64,000 nucleotides of DNA from Bifidobacterium sp. (GCF_022640935.1 NZ_JALCCV010000001.1:124001-188000); one strand, 5' to 3'. Counted from the first letter of the stretch, positions 1 through 9,110 are shown. Notes: generated by a model from the sequence alone, not told the origin. Numbers and translations are program-made.

Positions 1-420
1 TTTCAGCGGATCATCCGCATCGCCTGAATGCACGTAGACGCTCGCCACCGTGATCTCGTAGCCTTGCGGCGTCGCGACGTCGGCTTCGATCCACCGCCCG
101 GTGTCCACGTCTTCTTCGAGCCCCGGCAGCCCGTAGCGCTGCGCGACCACCGGCAGATCGGAAAGCAGTCCCACTCCGGCGCGCCCCTTGATCTTGCATA
201 CCTCGTTCATACGCACCAGCGCGTCCGGGGAAGCCACCTTGTTCTCTTGGGCATAACGCCCGGCGAAATCATCGAAGATCGGCTCGATTTCGGTCTGCGG
301 AGCACGCACCTCCTGCATGCACCACACGTCGGGGGTCATGGCGCTCACCCAATCGGAGACGCCCTTGCGGTTCGCGGCGCGCAGGCCGTTGACATTCGAA
401 GTGGCAATAGTGATGGTCAT
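1..420 (-). CDS. xth: Exodeoxyribonuclease III, N-terminal part (cut by window edge)
   Basis: Translation from the ATG at 420 gives 140 residues that stay open to base 1, so the gene continues left of the window. The start reads MTITIATSNVNGLRAANRKG, the typical opening of the exonuclease III/AP endonuclease family, with the metal-ligand Asn in SNVNG and the metal-binding Glu in WCMQEVRAP near residue 50. The family removes nucleotides from 3' ends and cuts at abasic sites in base-excision repair, in the cytoplasm. The C-terminal catalytic Asp and His residues are outside the window. A G-rich stretch (GGGTCGGGGG) precedes the ATG and may be the ribosome site. The gene is separated from the opp operon by about 470 bases. 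Confidence 0.85.
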   Translation of the reverse strand, partial: MTITIATSNVNGLRAANRKGVSDWVSAMTPDVWCMQEVRAPQTEIEPIFDDFAGRYAQENKVASPDALVRMNEVCKIKGRAGVGLLSDLPVVAQRYGLPGLEEDVDTGRWIEADVATPQGYEITVASVYVHSGDADDPLK

Positions 421-888
421 AACCCCCGACCCTACACCATGAGCGCGCGCATGCCACAGCGGCCGGATCTATTTTCTATGTCGCCGTTTCGGGCCGTTGA
501 ATGCGGTTTTCCCCGTTGCGTGACGTGTTTTTCGTTGCGTGGCGTTTTCGCCGGAACCGGAATGGCGTTTTTCAATGGTGCTTATTTTCTGAAAACATCA
601 CGCGGTAGATCAATACATCACACGACGGGGAACTACCGCACCCGACAAGCGAATACGCCACACAACGGCAACACAACGAACGACAGGGGTGAATCCAAAG
701 CATCAGGCACAAAATATAGAATCCCAAGCATTACATTCAAAACCCGAAAACGCACAGCGCCCGGTCGTGCGAAATGACCGGCCGGGCGCATGCGGCGCAG
801 GGACAGGCGAAACCACTCAGAGCGAATCGATTCGAGCCACCAGCCCGCGGTGCTCCGCCGACGCGCCGCGAACCGGAACCGAATACGC
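421..888. other. Intergenic region between xth and oppDF
   Basis: This 468-base stretch holds the 5' flank of xth and the 3' flank of the opp operon. Its base composition is more AT-rich than the genes, and no reading frame in it looks coding. The only clear structure is the hairpin at 757-789, listed separately. Confidence 0.5.
757..789 (-). terminator. Probable terminator of the opp operon
   Basis: Inverted repeat GCGCCCGG (757-764) / CCGGGCGC (782-789) lies 100 bases past the oppDF stop. On the minus strand the hairpin is followed by TGTGCGTTTTC, a loose T-rich tail. Confidence 0.45.
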
Positions 889-2919
889 TCAGTCCAAACC
901 GAGAGTCAGGTTGCCGCCGGGGATGGCGTCGAGCAAGTCGCGGGTGTACTGCCGCTGGGGGTGGTTGAAGACCTCGTCGGTGGTGGCGTGTTCGACAAGC
1001 CTGCCGTGTTGCATAACGACGACCTCGTCGGCGATCTGACGCACGACGGCCAGGTCGTGGGTGATGAACAGGTAGCTTAAGGATCGTTCGGCCTGCAGGT
1101 CGTTGAGCAGCTCGAGCACTTGGTTCTGCACGAGCACATCCAAAGCAGAGACGGCCTCATCGCAGATGATGACGTCCGGGTTCAGGGCCATGGCGCGCGC
1201 GATGGCGATACGCTGGCGCTGGCCGCCGGAAAGCTCACTCGGGTAGCGCTGCATCACGGAGGCCGGCATCTTGACCATGTCCAGCAGCTCGCGCACGCGG
1301 CTCTCGCGGCTTTTGCGCTCGCCGATATGATGGATGCGCAGCGGCTCTTCGATCGAACGAAAGATCGAGTACGTCGGGTCGAGCGAGCCATAGGGGTTCT
1401 GGAAGACCGGCTGCACATGGCGCCGGAAATCCAAGAGTTCCTTGCCTCTAAACCCAGAGATGTCTTTGCCCTCGTAGGTGACGGTGCCGTCGGTCGGCTC
1501 CAGCAACTTGAGCACCATGTTGGCCACAGTGGATTTGCCCGAACCGGACTCGCCCACGATGGCCAGTGTCGTGCCGCGCTTGACGGAGAACGACACGTCG
1601 TCGACCGCCTTGAACATCTCCTTGTTGCGCGGGAGTTTAAACTCCTTGGTCAGGTGCTCGACGGTGATGATGTGCTCGCTGCGCTCCAGCACGCTCTCGC
1701 CCTTGGCCTGATGTTCCAGCAGGCCTTCGGTGTTCTCCCCGCGCTCATGCGCGGAAATGATGCGCTGCGAGGCGAGCGAAGGCGCCGCAGCGACTAGGCG
1801 CTTGGTGTACGGATGCTGCGGGTGCTGGAGCACGTCGAGCGACGGCCCGGATTCGACGACGCGTCCTTTGTACATCACGACGATGTGCTGGGCGCGTTCG
1901 GCGGCAAGTCCCAAGTCGTGCGTGATGAACAGCACGGCCGTTCCCAATTCATCAGTAAGGGTGTGCAGATGGTCGAGGATCTTTTTCTGCACGGTGACGT
2001 CGAGCGCCGAAGTCGGTTCATCGGCGATCAGCAGATCAGGGCGACAAGCCAGGCCGATGGCGATGAGCGCACGCTGACGCATGCCGCCGGAGAACTCATG
2101 CGGGAACTGGCGTGCACGCACCGAAGCCTGCGGCAACCCGGCCTCGTCGAGCAGGCCGGCGATACGGTCGCCCATCGAGGAGCCAGTGACGTAGCTTTTG
2201 GCGATGGTTCAGGAGGCGTCGTCGGGCACGCCGTTCTTGATGAGATCGTCGGCTATACGCCAACGTGTTTCGGAACCCGGAACCCACTCTTGGCGGAAAT
2301 ACGCCATGGACGCCTCGGCCTGTTCACCCTCGACGCCAGCAGCGGTCAGCGCGGCGGCCGCGGCCTCAAACAGCTGCGGCAATTCGGAAGAACCGACGAA
2401 TGTCTCGTCGTCGTTGGTCTTGATGGTCACATCGTCGCCCGCGAGCTCTTTGGCCAACTTGGAACGTTTCTCATGCGAAATGTCCATGCGGTTGGCTTTG
2501 AGGGATTCCTTGACCTGGCTGCCTATGCGCCACACCGGGTTCAGATTGCTCATCGGGTCCTGCGGCACGAGTCCGAGCTTCTCGCCACGCAGTTTCTCGA
2601 AATCTTTGCGCCTGAAGGAGGTCAGCTCTTGGCCTTCGAACCTTATCGAACCGTCGACCACATGGCCTGTACCCGGCAGCAGCCCGAGTACCGCCATCGC
2701 GGAAGTGGATTTGCCCGAGCCGGACTCGCCCACGATCGCGACCCATTGGCCAGGATAGACGCTGAAGGAGGCGTCGCGCACGGCGTGCACCGCGCGTTTC
2801 CTGTCGGTGGTGAAATCGATTTTGAGGTTCTTCACCTCGAGTAGCGGGCCCTGTTCGCGCTGCAGCGCCTCGAGTTTGCCTTCGCTGTTCGTTGTTGTTG
2901 CGGTTGTTGCGCTCATCAT
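889..2919 (-). pseudogene. oppDF: Oligopeptide ABC transporter double ATPase (OppD-OppF fusion) interrupted by in-frame TGA
   Basis: One reading frame of 677 codons encodes two ABC ATPase domains but contains a TGA at 2209-2211 (codon 237). The upstream part has Walker A GESGSGKST (residues 64-72). After the TGA, in the same frame, follow SGGMRQR (about 277-283), Walker B LLIADEP (about 296-302), then a complete second ATPase with Walker A near 456-464. About 90 extra residues lie in the helical region of the first domain. The product would energise peptide uptake through OppB/OppC. The stop separates Walker A from the signature motif of domain one, so neither piece gives a full first ATPase. 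An ATG at 2175 could start the 3' piece, but no clear ribosome site precedes it. At the 5' end AAGGA sits 4 bases before the first ATG and 7 before the second (2916), so 2916 may be the true start. The lesion could be real, a sequencing error, or read through. Confidence 0.85.
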
Positions 2920-2941
2920 TTGATCCTTACGCTCCTCGTGC

Positions 2942-3943
2942 TCACGCCGTACGGCTCTTGGGATCCAGCGCGTCCTTGACGGCGTCTCCCATCATGATGA
3001 AAGCCAGCACGGTGATAGCCAGCGCGGCCGATGGATAAAACAATACCGAAGGGTTGGTGCGCAGAATGGTCTGCGCATTGGCGATGTCGCCGCCCCAGCT
3101 CACGGTCGTCGTAGGCAGGCCGACGCCTAGGAAGCTCAACGTGGCCTCGAGCACGATATAGGAGCCGAGCGACGTAGTGCCGATCACGATGATCGGCGCT
3201 AATGCGTTGGGGATGATGTGGTTGATCAGATTACGCATTGGCGTGGAACCCAGCGCCGTGGAAGCGGTGTTGAACTCAAGATTCTTCGCCTCCATCACCG
3301 CGCCTCGCGCGATGCGGGCGGTCGATACCCAGCCGAACAGCGTCATCACGAGCACGATCTTCCAGATGGAATCGGATGTGGTGAACATCTGCAGCACGAC
3401 GATGGCGCCGAGCAGGATCGGCAGCGCCAGGAAGATGTCAGTCAGCCGGCTCAGAATCGCGTCAATCCACCCGCCGAAGAAGCCGCCCAACGCGCCGATC
3501 ACCGAGCCGAGCAGCACGACGAGCAACGTGGCGAGGATGCCGACGCTCAGCGAGGTGCGCGTGCCGTATACGGTGCGGGTGAACACGTCGCAGCCTTGCA
3601 CATCGAAGCCGAAGAGGTGGGCGCGCGACGAAGGATCGAGCGAATGCTCAAGATCGCAGTAGTTCGGGTCCTGATGCGTGAACACGCCTGGGAACAGCGC
3701 CACGAAAACAATGAAGAGAATCAGCAGCCCGGAAACGATGAACAGCGGATTGGTGCGCAAGGTACGCCACGCATCCTGCCACAGGCTGGTGGCGGGAGAG
3801 GATTCGTCGACCGAATCGACGTCCTGCAGCGGCGTCTCGTCGATGGGCGCGACATAGCGTTCCTGGCCGGGGAGCGTATCTGCGCGGGCGAAGTCCGGCG
3901 CCGCTGGAGCAGCTGATGCGGCAAATGAAGTGTTATCAGACAT
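2942..3943 (-). CDS. oppC: Oligopeptide ABC transporter permease OppC
   Basis: The 333-residue product is an inner-membrane permease of the binding-protein-dependent peptide importer family. An N-terminal cytoplasmic stretch of about 75 residues precedes the first membrane helix (PLFIVSGLLILFIVFVALF), followed by the usual OppC extracytoplasmic loop and five further helices. The EAA loop that docks the ATPase is visible in STARIARGAVMEAKNLEFNT followed by ALGSTPMRNLINHIIPNAL. The start at 3943 is preceded by AAGGAGG with 9-base spacing; an open frame runs further upstream inside oppB but lacks this support. It lies 20 bases after oppB and 23 before oppDF, so it is one operon with them. Confidence 0.93.
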   Translation of the reverse strand: MSDNTSFAASAAPAAPDFARADTLPGQERYVAPIDETPLQDVDSVDESSPATSLWQDAWRTLRTNPLFIVSGLLILFIVFVALFPGVFTHQDPNYCDLEHSLDPSSRAHLFGFDVQGCDVFTRTVYGTRTSLSVGILATLLVVLLGSVIGALGGFFGGWIDAILSRLTDIFLALPILLGAIVVLQMFTTSDSIWKIVLVMTLFGWVSTARIARGAVMEAKNLEFNTASTALGSTPMRNLINHIIPNALAPIIVIGTTSLGSYIVLEATLSFLGVGLPTTTVSWGGDIANAQTILRTNPSVLFYPSAALAITVLAFIMMGDAVKDALDPKSRTA

Positions 3944-3963
3944 GATGGGTTTCCTCCTTGCGT

Positions 3964-4890
3964 TCACGCGTAGCGAATGCGCGGATCGAGCGCCGCATAC
4001 AGCAGGTCGACGAGCAGATTGGCGATGACGAAGATAAGCACGAGCACGGTGACGATCGAGACGACAAGGTTGCCTTCGCCTTTCAAAATGCTCTGGTAGG
4101 TCAGGTACCCGACGCCGTGGATGTTGAAGATCGTCTCGGAAATCATCGCGCCGCCCATCAGCGCGCCGAGATCCTGGCCGAGATACGTCACCACGGGAAT
4201 CAGCGAATTGCGGTAGACGTGGCGCAGCAGCACGGACTGGTTCGCCATGCCTTTGGCGCGCGCGGTACGCACGTAATCTTCGGACAGGTTCGAGGAGACT
4301 TCGGCACGCGTCAGGCGGATGATGTACGCCATCGACACGGAGCCGAGCACCATGGCGGGCATCAGCAGATCGAGGAAGCCGGGGTCGCTGCCTGCAGTCA
4401 CCGGAAAGATGCGCCATTTGACGCCGAAGAAGTATTGCATGAGGAAACCGGTGACGAAGGTGGGCACCGAAATCAGCAGCAAGGAGAGGACGAGGATGAC
4501 GGAATCGTACCACTTGCCCTTTTTCAAGCCCGAGATGACGCCGAAGATGACGCCGAAAACCGCCTCGAAGCAGAATGCCATGATGGCGAGCTTGATGGTG
4601 ACGGGGAACGCCCGCGCGATTTCCGAAATCACCGGCTGGCCGGCGAAGGTCTGCCCGAAATCAAGCGTCAATGCGTTCTTCAGGAAGAGCAGGTATTGAA
4701 TGAAAAATGGTTTGTCGAGATTGTATTCTGCGCGGATCTGGGCTGCGACGGCTGGATTGACTGGCTTGTCGCCGAACATCGCCTGGACCGGGTCTCCCGG
4801 CAGGGCGAAGACAAGCGCATAGACCAGCAGCGTCGTTCCGAGAACCACGGGGATCATCTGTAGGATACGGCGCAGAAGATACTTGCCCAT
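3964..4890 (-). CDS. oppB: Oligopeptide ABC transporter permease OppB
   Basis: The 308-residue product begins MGKYLLRRILQMIPVVLGT, a typical OppB N-terminal helix, and has about six membrane segments with the EAA loop around LSEDYVRTARAKGMANQS. With OppC it forms the membrane channel for peptides delivered by OppA. AGGAG lies 6 bases before the ATG. A 430-base gap with hairpins separates it from oppA upstream, so it may be read both from the oppA promoter and from a local one. Two tandem copies of the 10-mer GACGGACCTT occupy 4911-4930, just ahead of its ribosome site. Confidence 0.94.
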   Translation of the reverse strand: MGKYLLRRILQMIPVVLGTTLLVYALVFALPGDPVQAMFGDKPVNPAVAAQIRAEYNLDKPFFIQYLLFLKNALTLDFGQTFAGQPVISEIARAFPVTIKLAIMAFCFEAVFGVIFGVISGLKKGKWYDSVILVLSLLLISVPTFVTGFLMQYFFGVKWRIFPVTAGSDPGFLDLLMPAMVLGSVSMAYIIRLTRAEVSSNLSEDYVRTARAKGMANQSVLLRHVYRNSLIPVVTYLGQDLGALMGGAMISETIFNIHGVGYLTYQSILKGEGNLVVSIVTVLVLIFVIANLLVDLLYAALDPRIRYA

Positions 4891-5319
4891 CGGTTGCTCC
4901 TATTCCTCTTGACGGACCTTGACGGACCTTCTATATACAGCCTTGCAGCACATACACAGCGCGAACCATGAAGTTCGAAACACGCAACCCGTCGATGCGG
5001 TTACGTGCCAGCGTAACGTACTATCGGTTACCGACTGTTTCGACTTCCGCACATAACTGCAATACATCATACGATTACACGATTACACAATTACATACGA
5101 ATCGGGGAAGGGACAGGCATTGCCCAGCCCATCCCCTCCCCGAAATCATTCATATTCTTGAATATCACAGGACGATCTGTCTGCGGCGGCTGCGTGTGAC
5201 GATGACCCTCGCATCACGCGGCCATCCATGCCATCGCATGGACTGTTTGCACGATTGGCATGTCTACACGATTTGCACTGTGCCAGCGTCACCTACGCAT
5301 TGTCGCCGGCCGCCTCTGC
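4891..5319. other. oppA-oppB intergenic region with hairpins
   Basis: This 429-base spacer contains no convincing gene. It holds a tandem 10-mer (GACGGACCTT twice, 4911-4930), a TATATA element at about 4932-4938 (minus strand) that could be a -10 box for oppB, a short hairpin GTTACG/CGTAAC (5000-5017) and the larger stem at 5103-5142. Long spacers after the binding-protein gene usually lower expression of the permease genes relative to it. Confidence 0.5.
5103..5142 (-). terminator. Stem-loop between oppA and oppB (partial terminator or mRNA stabiliser)
   Basis: CGGGGAAGGGA (5103-5113) pairs with TCCCCTCCCCG (5132-5142), with one mismatch and an 18-base loop. It lies 180 bases past the oppA stop and has no T-run on the minus strand. 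A stabilising or partly terminating hairpin that keeps oppA mRNA in excess is more likely than a full terminator. Confidence 0.45.
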
Positions 5320-6960
5320 CTACTTGGTCAGCTCCGAGTAGATCGGCACGTTCTGCCAGTTCATTTCGAAGCCCTTTACACCCTTGGCAGCCACGCCGGA
5401 AGCGTTGCTGTAGTACAGCGGGATGGCCGGCAGATCGTTGAGCAGAATCTCCTGAGCCTGCTGGTAGATCGTGTTGGCTTCATCAGTGGTCGTAGCGGCA
5501 TATGCCTTGGACAGCAACGCATCGAACGCAGGGTTGCTGTAATCGCCATCATTCGAACCATTGCCATGACCAGCTGCGGAATCAAAGATCTGGTAGAGGT
5601 AGTTCTCCGGCGACGGGTAATCCGGCTGCCAGCCGGTGCGGAACGCACCCTTGATGCTGCGCTTGCCGATGGCGTCGCGGAAGTCCTGGAAGGTCGGGAC
5701 CGGGTTCGTCGACGCATTGATGCCGAGGTTGTTCTTCAGCTGGTTCACGATGGCGTCATAGACAGGCTTGCCGGTGCCGTCAGCGTTGTAGGAGAAGGTG
5801 AGCTGGCCATCATACTTCGAGATGGCGTCGGCCTCAGCCCACAGCTGCTTGGCCTTGGCCTTGTCGAAGCTCAAGTTCTCGCTGCCCTTGAGGGAATCGG
5901 AGAAGCCCGGGGTCAGCGGAGAGGTGAAATCAACGGCCGGAGTGCCGATGCCGTTGAGGACCTTACTGATGATCGTCTTGCGGTCGATGGCCATGGAGAT
6001 GGCCTGACGACGCAGGGTGCCTTCTTTGGTGCCGGTTTGGAAATGCGGCAGGTCGGATGGGATGGTGAAAGTCTGGATAACCGAGCCGGCCTTGTTGTAC
6101 GCCTGCAGGGAATCATCGGTCTGGAAGGTCTTGGTGTCTGCCGGCGGGACGGAATCCATCACGTCGAGGTTTCCGGCCTGGATGTCGGCATAAGCCGAAT
6201 CGCCGCTGGTATAGATTACGAAGTCGATGCCGGCGTTCTTCGCCTGCACGTTGCCCTTGTAATCAGGGTTCTTGACGATGGAGACGACCTTGTTGTGGTC
6301 CCAGGCCTTGAACTTGTACGGGCCGTTGCCGACAGGCTTCTCGCCAAATGCCTTCGGATCCTTGTAGAAGGATTCCGGAAGCGGAGCAAAGCCGCTGTAG
6401 CCGACCTTGATCGGGAAGGTCGCGTCGGGCTGGGTCATATCGACGGTGAAGGTGTGATCATCGACGACCTTGAGACCCGAAAGCTGCTCGTCGCCCTTGA
6501 GGCCCTTCTTTTGCAGATCGTCATAGCCCTTGATGGTCGAGAAGAAAGAAGAACACAGCTGCGCGTTCTTCGCGTTGGCGGTGTAGCTCCATGCCTTGGT
6601 GAAGGACTCGGCGGTCACCGGGGTGCCGTCCGTGAACTTCCAACCATCCTTGAGCTTGATCGTGTATTGGGTCGCGTTGCTGTTCGGCGTGATCGAATCG
6701 GCGACTTCGTTGGTGGCATCGCCCTTGGCGTCGAAGGACACGAGGCGCGAGAACAGCAGATCGACGACCTTGCCGCCGCCTGTCTCATTGGTGTCTCCAG
6801 GAATCAGCGGATTCTGCGGCTCGCTGTTCCACGCCTTGATGACCACCGGGCCGTTGCTTGCGCTGGCCGAGGCGGTATCGCCGGAACCACCGCCGCAACC
6901 GCTAAGCAGCACGGCCAGCGAGCATGCCGCGGCCGCGAAGGCAAAGACTTTCTTCTTCAT
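5320..6960 (-). CDS. oppA: Oligopeptide-binding lipoprotein OppA
   Basis: The 546-residue protein belongs to the family-5 extracellular solute-binding proteins. It has a lipoprotein signal peptide (MKKKVFAFAAA, then a hydrophobic run ending LLSGC), so Cys22 would be lipidated and the protein anchored outside the membrane. A Gly/Ser/Ala-rich linker follows, then the SBP core with family features such as SKVLNGIGTPAVDF and GAFRTGWQPDYPSPENYLYQ. It captures peptides for OppBC. AAGGAG stands 7 bases before the ATG. The gene is first in the operon and has its own promoter and leader hairpin at 7023-7099. Length is normal for the family. Confidence 0.95.
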   Translation of the reverse strand: MKKKVFAFAAAACSLAVLLSGCGGGSGDTASASASNGPVVIKAWNSEPQNPLIPGDTNETGGGKVVDLLFSRLVSFDAKGDATNEVADSITPNSNATQYTIKLKDGWKFTDGTPVTAESFTKAWSYTANAKNAQLCSSFFSTIKGYDDLQKKGLKGDEQLSGLKVVDDHTFTVDMTQPDATFPIKVGYSGFAPLPESFYKDPKAFGEKPVGNGPYKFKAWDHNKVVSIVKNPDYKGNVQAKNAGIDFVIYTSGDSAYADIQAGNLDVMDSVPPADTKTFQTDDSLQAYNKAGSVIQTFTIPSDLPHFQTGTKEGTLRRQAISMAIDRKTIISKVLNGIGTPAVDFTSPLTPGFSDSLKGSENLSFDKAKAKQLWAEADAISKYDGQLTFSYNADGTGKPVYDAIVNQLKNNLGINASTNPVPTFQDFRDAIGKRSIKGAFRTGWQPDYPSPENYLYQIFDSAAGHGNGSNDGDYSNPAFDALLSKAYAATTTDEANTIYQQAQEILLNDLPAIPLYYSNASGVAAKGVKGFEMNWQNVPIYSELTK

Positions 6961-7022
6961 ACGATTTCTCCTTGTTCCTTAAAGGTGCGGCAAGACTCAC
7001 AACCCACCTGCCGCCTCACGCA

Positions 7023-7056
7023 AAAGGGGTTGGAGCGACTAGGCACCAACCCCTTT
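7023..7056 (-). terminator. Leader hairpin upstream of oppA, possible attenuator
   Basis: AAAGGGGTTGG (7023-7033) and CCAACCCCTTT (7046-7056) form a perfect 11-bp stem with a 12-base loop. Read on the minus strand it ends in CCCCTTTTG, resembling an intrinsic terminator, yet it lies between the likely oppA promoter (7071-7099) and the oppA start at 6960. This suggests control in the leader rather than simple termination. Confidence 0.5.
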
Positions 7057-7070
7057 GCTGATTGCGTCCT

Positions 7071-7099
7071 ATTATTGTGCGACATAGCGGAAATTGCAA
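7071..7099 (-). promoter_or_regulatory. Likely oppA promoter
   Basis: On the minus strand TTGCAA (7099-7094), a 17-base spacer and AATAAT (7076-7071) match a sigma-70-type promoter. Transcription would start about 7064 and give a leader of roughly 100 bases. The rest of the 387-base gap between oppA and xerC holds the hairpin at 7023-7056, the palindrome at 7165-7182 and a weak stem (TTTCGCT 7205-7211 / AGCGAAA 7236-7242) that could end the xerC transcript only if read through. Confidence 0.55.
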
Positions 7100-7164
7100 C
7101 GACGTATGCAAAGCCAGCGGTACGCGCGTTTTCCAATCAGTCGTACTGCCACCGAATTCGGCAT

Positions 7165-7182
7165 CACTGAGAATTCTCAGTG
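7165..7182. promoter_or_regulatory. 18-bp perfect palindrome upstream of the oppA promoter
   Basis: CACTGAGAA followed by its exact reverse complement TTCTCAGTG. It lies 66 bp upstream of the putative -35 box. Its symmetry and place suggest an operator for an unidentified dimeric regulator of the opp operon. Confidence 0.45.
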
Positions 7183-7347
7183 GAATCGCACAATATCCCC
7201 GGTATTTCGCTCGTTGACCCTCACCATAACGGAGTAGCGAAAGGCATTCGTCAAGCCCGAAATCCAGATTTGAATATTACGAGCAGGTTAACTTTTGCCT
7301 AATACTCGCATAATGCTCTGCGTGAAACGCGCGGCCGCTCAATGCTG

Positions 7348-8448
7348 TCATGCGCGGGGAAACGCCTGGCGGTAGCGCGCCTTGAGCTGTTCAATGGAGA
7401 CATGAGTATAGCGCTGAGTGGTTTTGAGCGAAGAATGGCCCAGCATCTCCTGCACCTCACGCAAGTCCGCTCCCCCGTCGAGCATATGCGTGGCAGCGCT
7501 GTGTCGCAGGGCATGCGGACTGATGTCCGGCACTCCGGCCCGGCGGGACTCCTCATGCACGATCTCCCTCGCGATCCGCTGGTCAAGTCTGCCCGAATGC
7601 ATGCCAAGGAACAGCGCATGACCGGATCGTCTGCCAGCCAGCACCGGCCTGCCTGTGCGCAGCCAAGCTTCCAGAGCGCCGGCCGCTGGCGTACCGAAAG
7701 GCACGACCCGTTGTTTGCTTCCCTTGCCAGTGACCTTCATTGTGCGGTTCGCGAACTCTACATCGCGTATATCCAATCCGACGAGTTCCGCCACGCGGAT
7801 GCCCGTGGCATACAGCACCTCAATGATCGCCGCATCGCGCAGCTCGCCGGCACGCCAGCGTTCGGCCTCACGCCGCTCGGCATCGTGGGCATCGGCTGAT
7901 TGCGGTTGTATTGGCTGGCCTGGTTGGGCCGGATTATTTGTCCGGTCCGGCCGGTCTCGTCGGCCAAGCGTATCGCGCCGACTGGCCCGATTGCGTTGGC
8001 CCGGGCGATCGCGCGGCAGATTCGTCACGGCCTCAGCGCTCTCCATTAACGTTTCGGCCTGCGATTCGCTGAGCACGGCGGGCAGCGTTTCCGGTATCTT
8101 CGGCGTCATCAGCGCCGCCGCCGGGTCGGTCGCGATCACATCATGCTCATGCGCCCAAGCGAAAAAACCCCGCACCGCAACGGTCTTGCGCGCCATGCTG
8201 GAACGTGCATGCGAGCGCGATTCGAGCACCAGCCACGAGCGCAGGTCTTCGAGAGTCACCTCTCGCAGATCATCTACGCCACGCAAAGCCAGCGCATGCA
8301 GGCACTGCGCGATATCCGAAGCATACGCCTTCACGGTATTCGCGCTCACGCCGCGGTTGGCGCGCATATACGCCAGATACCGACTCACCGCATCACGCGG
8401 GCCGCCGGCTGTGTTATCGCCTATGTTCATCGCCACACCCGAATCCAA
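7348..8448 (-). CDS. xerC: Tyrosine site-specific recombinase XerC
   Basis: This is a 366-residue tyrosine recombinase with an N-terminal SAM-like DNA-binding domain (about 18-115) and a catalytic domain. The catalytic residues are Arg218 (ATGIRVAEL), Lys in GKGSKQR near 242, His312/Arg315 (PHALRHSA), His338 (LGHSS) and Tyr347 (TTQRYTHV). XerC with XerD resolves chromosome dimers at dif. Residues about 143-198 are an unusual Arg/Pro/Asn/Gln-rich insertion between the two domains, which makes the protein longer than the usual 300. The longest frame starts at TTG (8448); an ATG at 8430 removes six residues and is equally possible, since neither has a strong ribosome site. XerD is encoded 11 kb away. 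Confidence 0.88.
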   Translation of the reverse strand: MDSGVAMNIGDNTAGGPRDAVSRYLAYMRANRGVSANTVKAYASDIAQCLHALALRGVDDLREVTLEDLRSWLVLESRSHARSSMARKTVAVRGFFAWAHEHDVIATDPAAALMTPKIPETLPAVLSESQAETLMESAEAVTNLPRDRPGQRNRASRRDTLGRRDRPDRTNNPAQPGQPIQPQSADAHDAERREAERWRAGELRDAAIIEVLYATGIRVAELVGLDIRDVEFANRTMKVTGKGSKQRVVPFGTPAAGALEAWLRTGRPVLAGRRSGHALFLGMHSGRLDQRIAREIVHEESRRAGVPDISPHALRHSAATHMLDGGADLREVQEMLGHSSLKTTQRYTHVSIEQLKARYRQAFPRA

Positions 8449-8767
8449 AATCTATGCCTGCCCATGCCATATTGCTCTGCCACCCTATTATGCCGCGTTA
8501 TCCCGTATCCCGCTTAACGCGGCATACCGCAGCGAACGCAGCCGATTGGCTCGGACATCAGTAATTAGCCAAGCATATCGACTTTGATTGGGCGTATTTC
8601 CATTTCCCTGCCCTTGATGTAGGGTGTTTCTAGCTGTTGGGCAGGTGCGCAGAATGCCCGCACCCGCCATCCTGTGTCGTGGCCGACTAGGCTTGGTGTC
8701 AAGATTGTTGCCATCCCACGTCTGGCGCCGCAGCTTCACACGCAAGCCTCATAGCGAAAGGGCATAT
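8449..8767. other. Divergent intergenic region with 12-bp inverted repeat (8489-8526)
   Basis: The 319-base gap lies between the divergently read xerC and the gene at 8768. It contains a perfect inverted repeat, TATGCCGCGTTA (8489-8500) and TAACGCGGCATA (8515-8526), with a 14-base loop, about 40 bases upstream of the xerC start. It may be an operator or a leader hairpin for xerC. It does not have the 11-6-11 layout of a dif site. Nothing else was recognised. Confidence 0.45.
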
Positions 8768-9028
8768 ATGCCGATACCGCAGCGCATACCTGCTGGAGCT
8801 CGCATAGTCGTGCGCGTTCTCGACGGCGTGGACAGCCAGGACGGCCGCATGAAGTTTCGTGATTTCATCGGCCATGTGCGTTCGTGGGACGGAAAGCGCC
8901 TCGATCTGGCCCGTGACGCAGCGGCCAACGGATCGCGGCCGGAGCAGGACGTCAGCCTCGATGCCGATGCGATCGTAACGATCAAGCCGGTTGCAGAGCG
9001 GCGCAAGCGGCAGGCAGCCAGGCCGTGA
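8768..9028 (+). CDS. Conserved small protein of bifidobacteria, unknown function
   Basis: The 86-residue basic protein reads MPIPQRIPAGARIVVRVLDG at its start and ends in an Arg/Lys-rich tail (KPVAERRKRQAARP). I recognise it only as a conserved bifidobacterial hypothetical. The centre (DGVDSQDGRMKFRDFIGHV) has alternating hydrophobic residues that fit a small beta-barrel, but no motif fixes a role. The ATG at 8768 has GAAAGG upstream; the frame is open further upstream to 8624, but that extension is Arg-rich and unlike the rest, so I leave it out. It is convergent with tyrA. Confidence 0.7.
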   Translation: MPIPQRIPAGARIVVRVLDGVDSQDGRMKFRDFIGHVRSWDGKRLDLARDAAANGSRPEQDVSLDADAIVTIKPVAERRKRQAARP

Positions 9029-9077
9029 CATGCCGAGCCGTATGCATTAGTGACAATTACTCGTGGCAGATGGCGCC

Positions 9078-9110
9078 AATGATGCAGTATTCGCCAAGCG
9101 GCGCATCATT
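9078..9110. terminator. Weak hairpin between convergent genes
   Basis: AATGATGC (9078-9085) pairs with GCATCATT (9103-9110). A third copy of AATGATGC follows at about 9139. It sits between the ends of the gene at 8768 and tyrA and may terminate either; there is no clear T-run. Confidence 0.3.

Noticed and set aside
889..2211. TGA used as Trp codon by the whole organism
   Set aside because: Many genes here end properly at TGA (oppC, pheA, pxpA, scpA and others), and overlapping ATGA junctions depend on it, so reassignment is not credible.
5260..7170. Long plus-strand open frame opposite oppA (636 codons)
   Set aside because: It lies wholly over a clear oppA gene, has no family features and arises from the GC-biased codon pattern of the real gene.
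8489..8526. dif site near xerC
   Set aside because: The inverted repeat has 12-bp arms with a 14-base loop, not the 11-6-11 layout of dif, and dif is normally near the terminus and not tied to xer genes.
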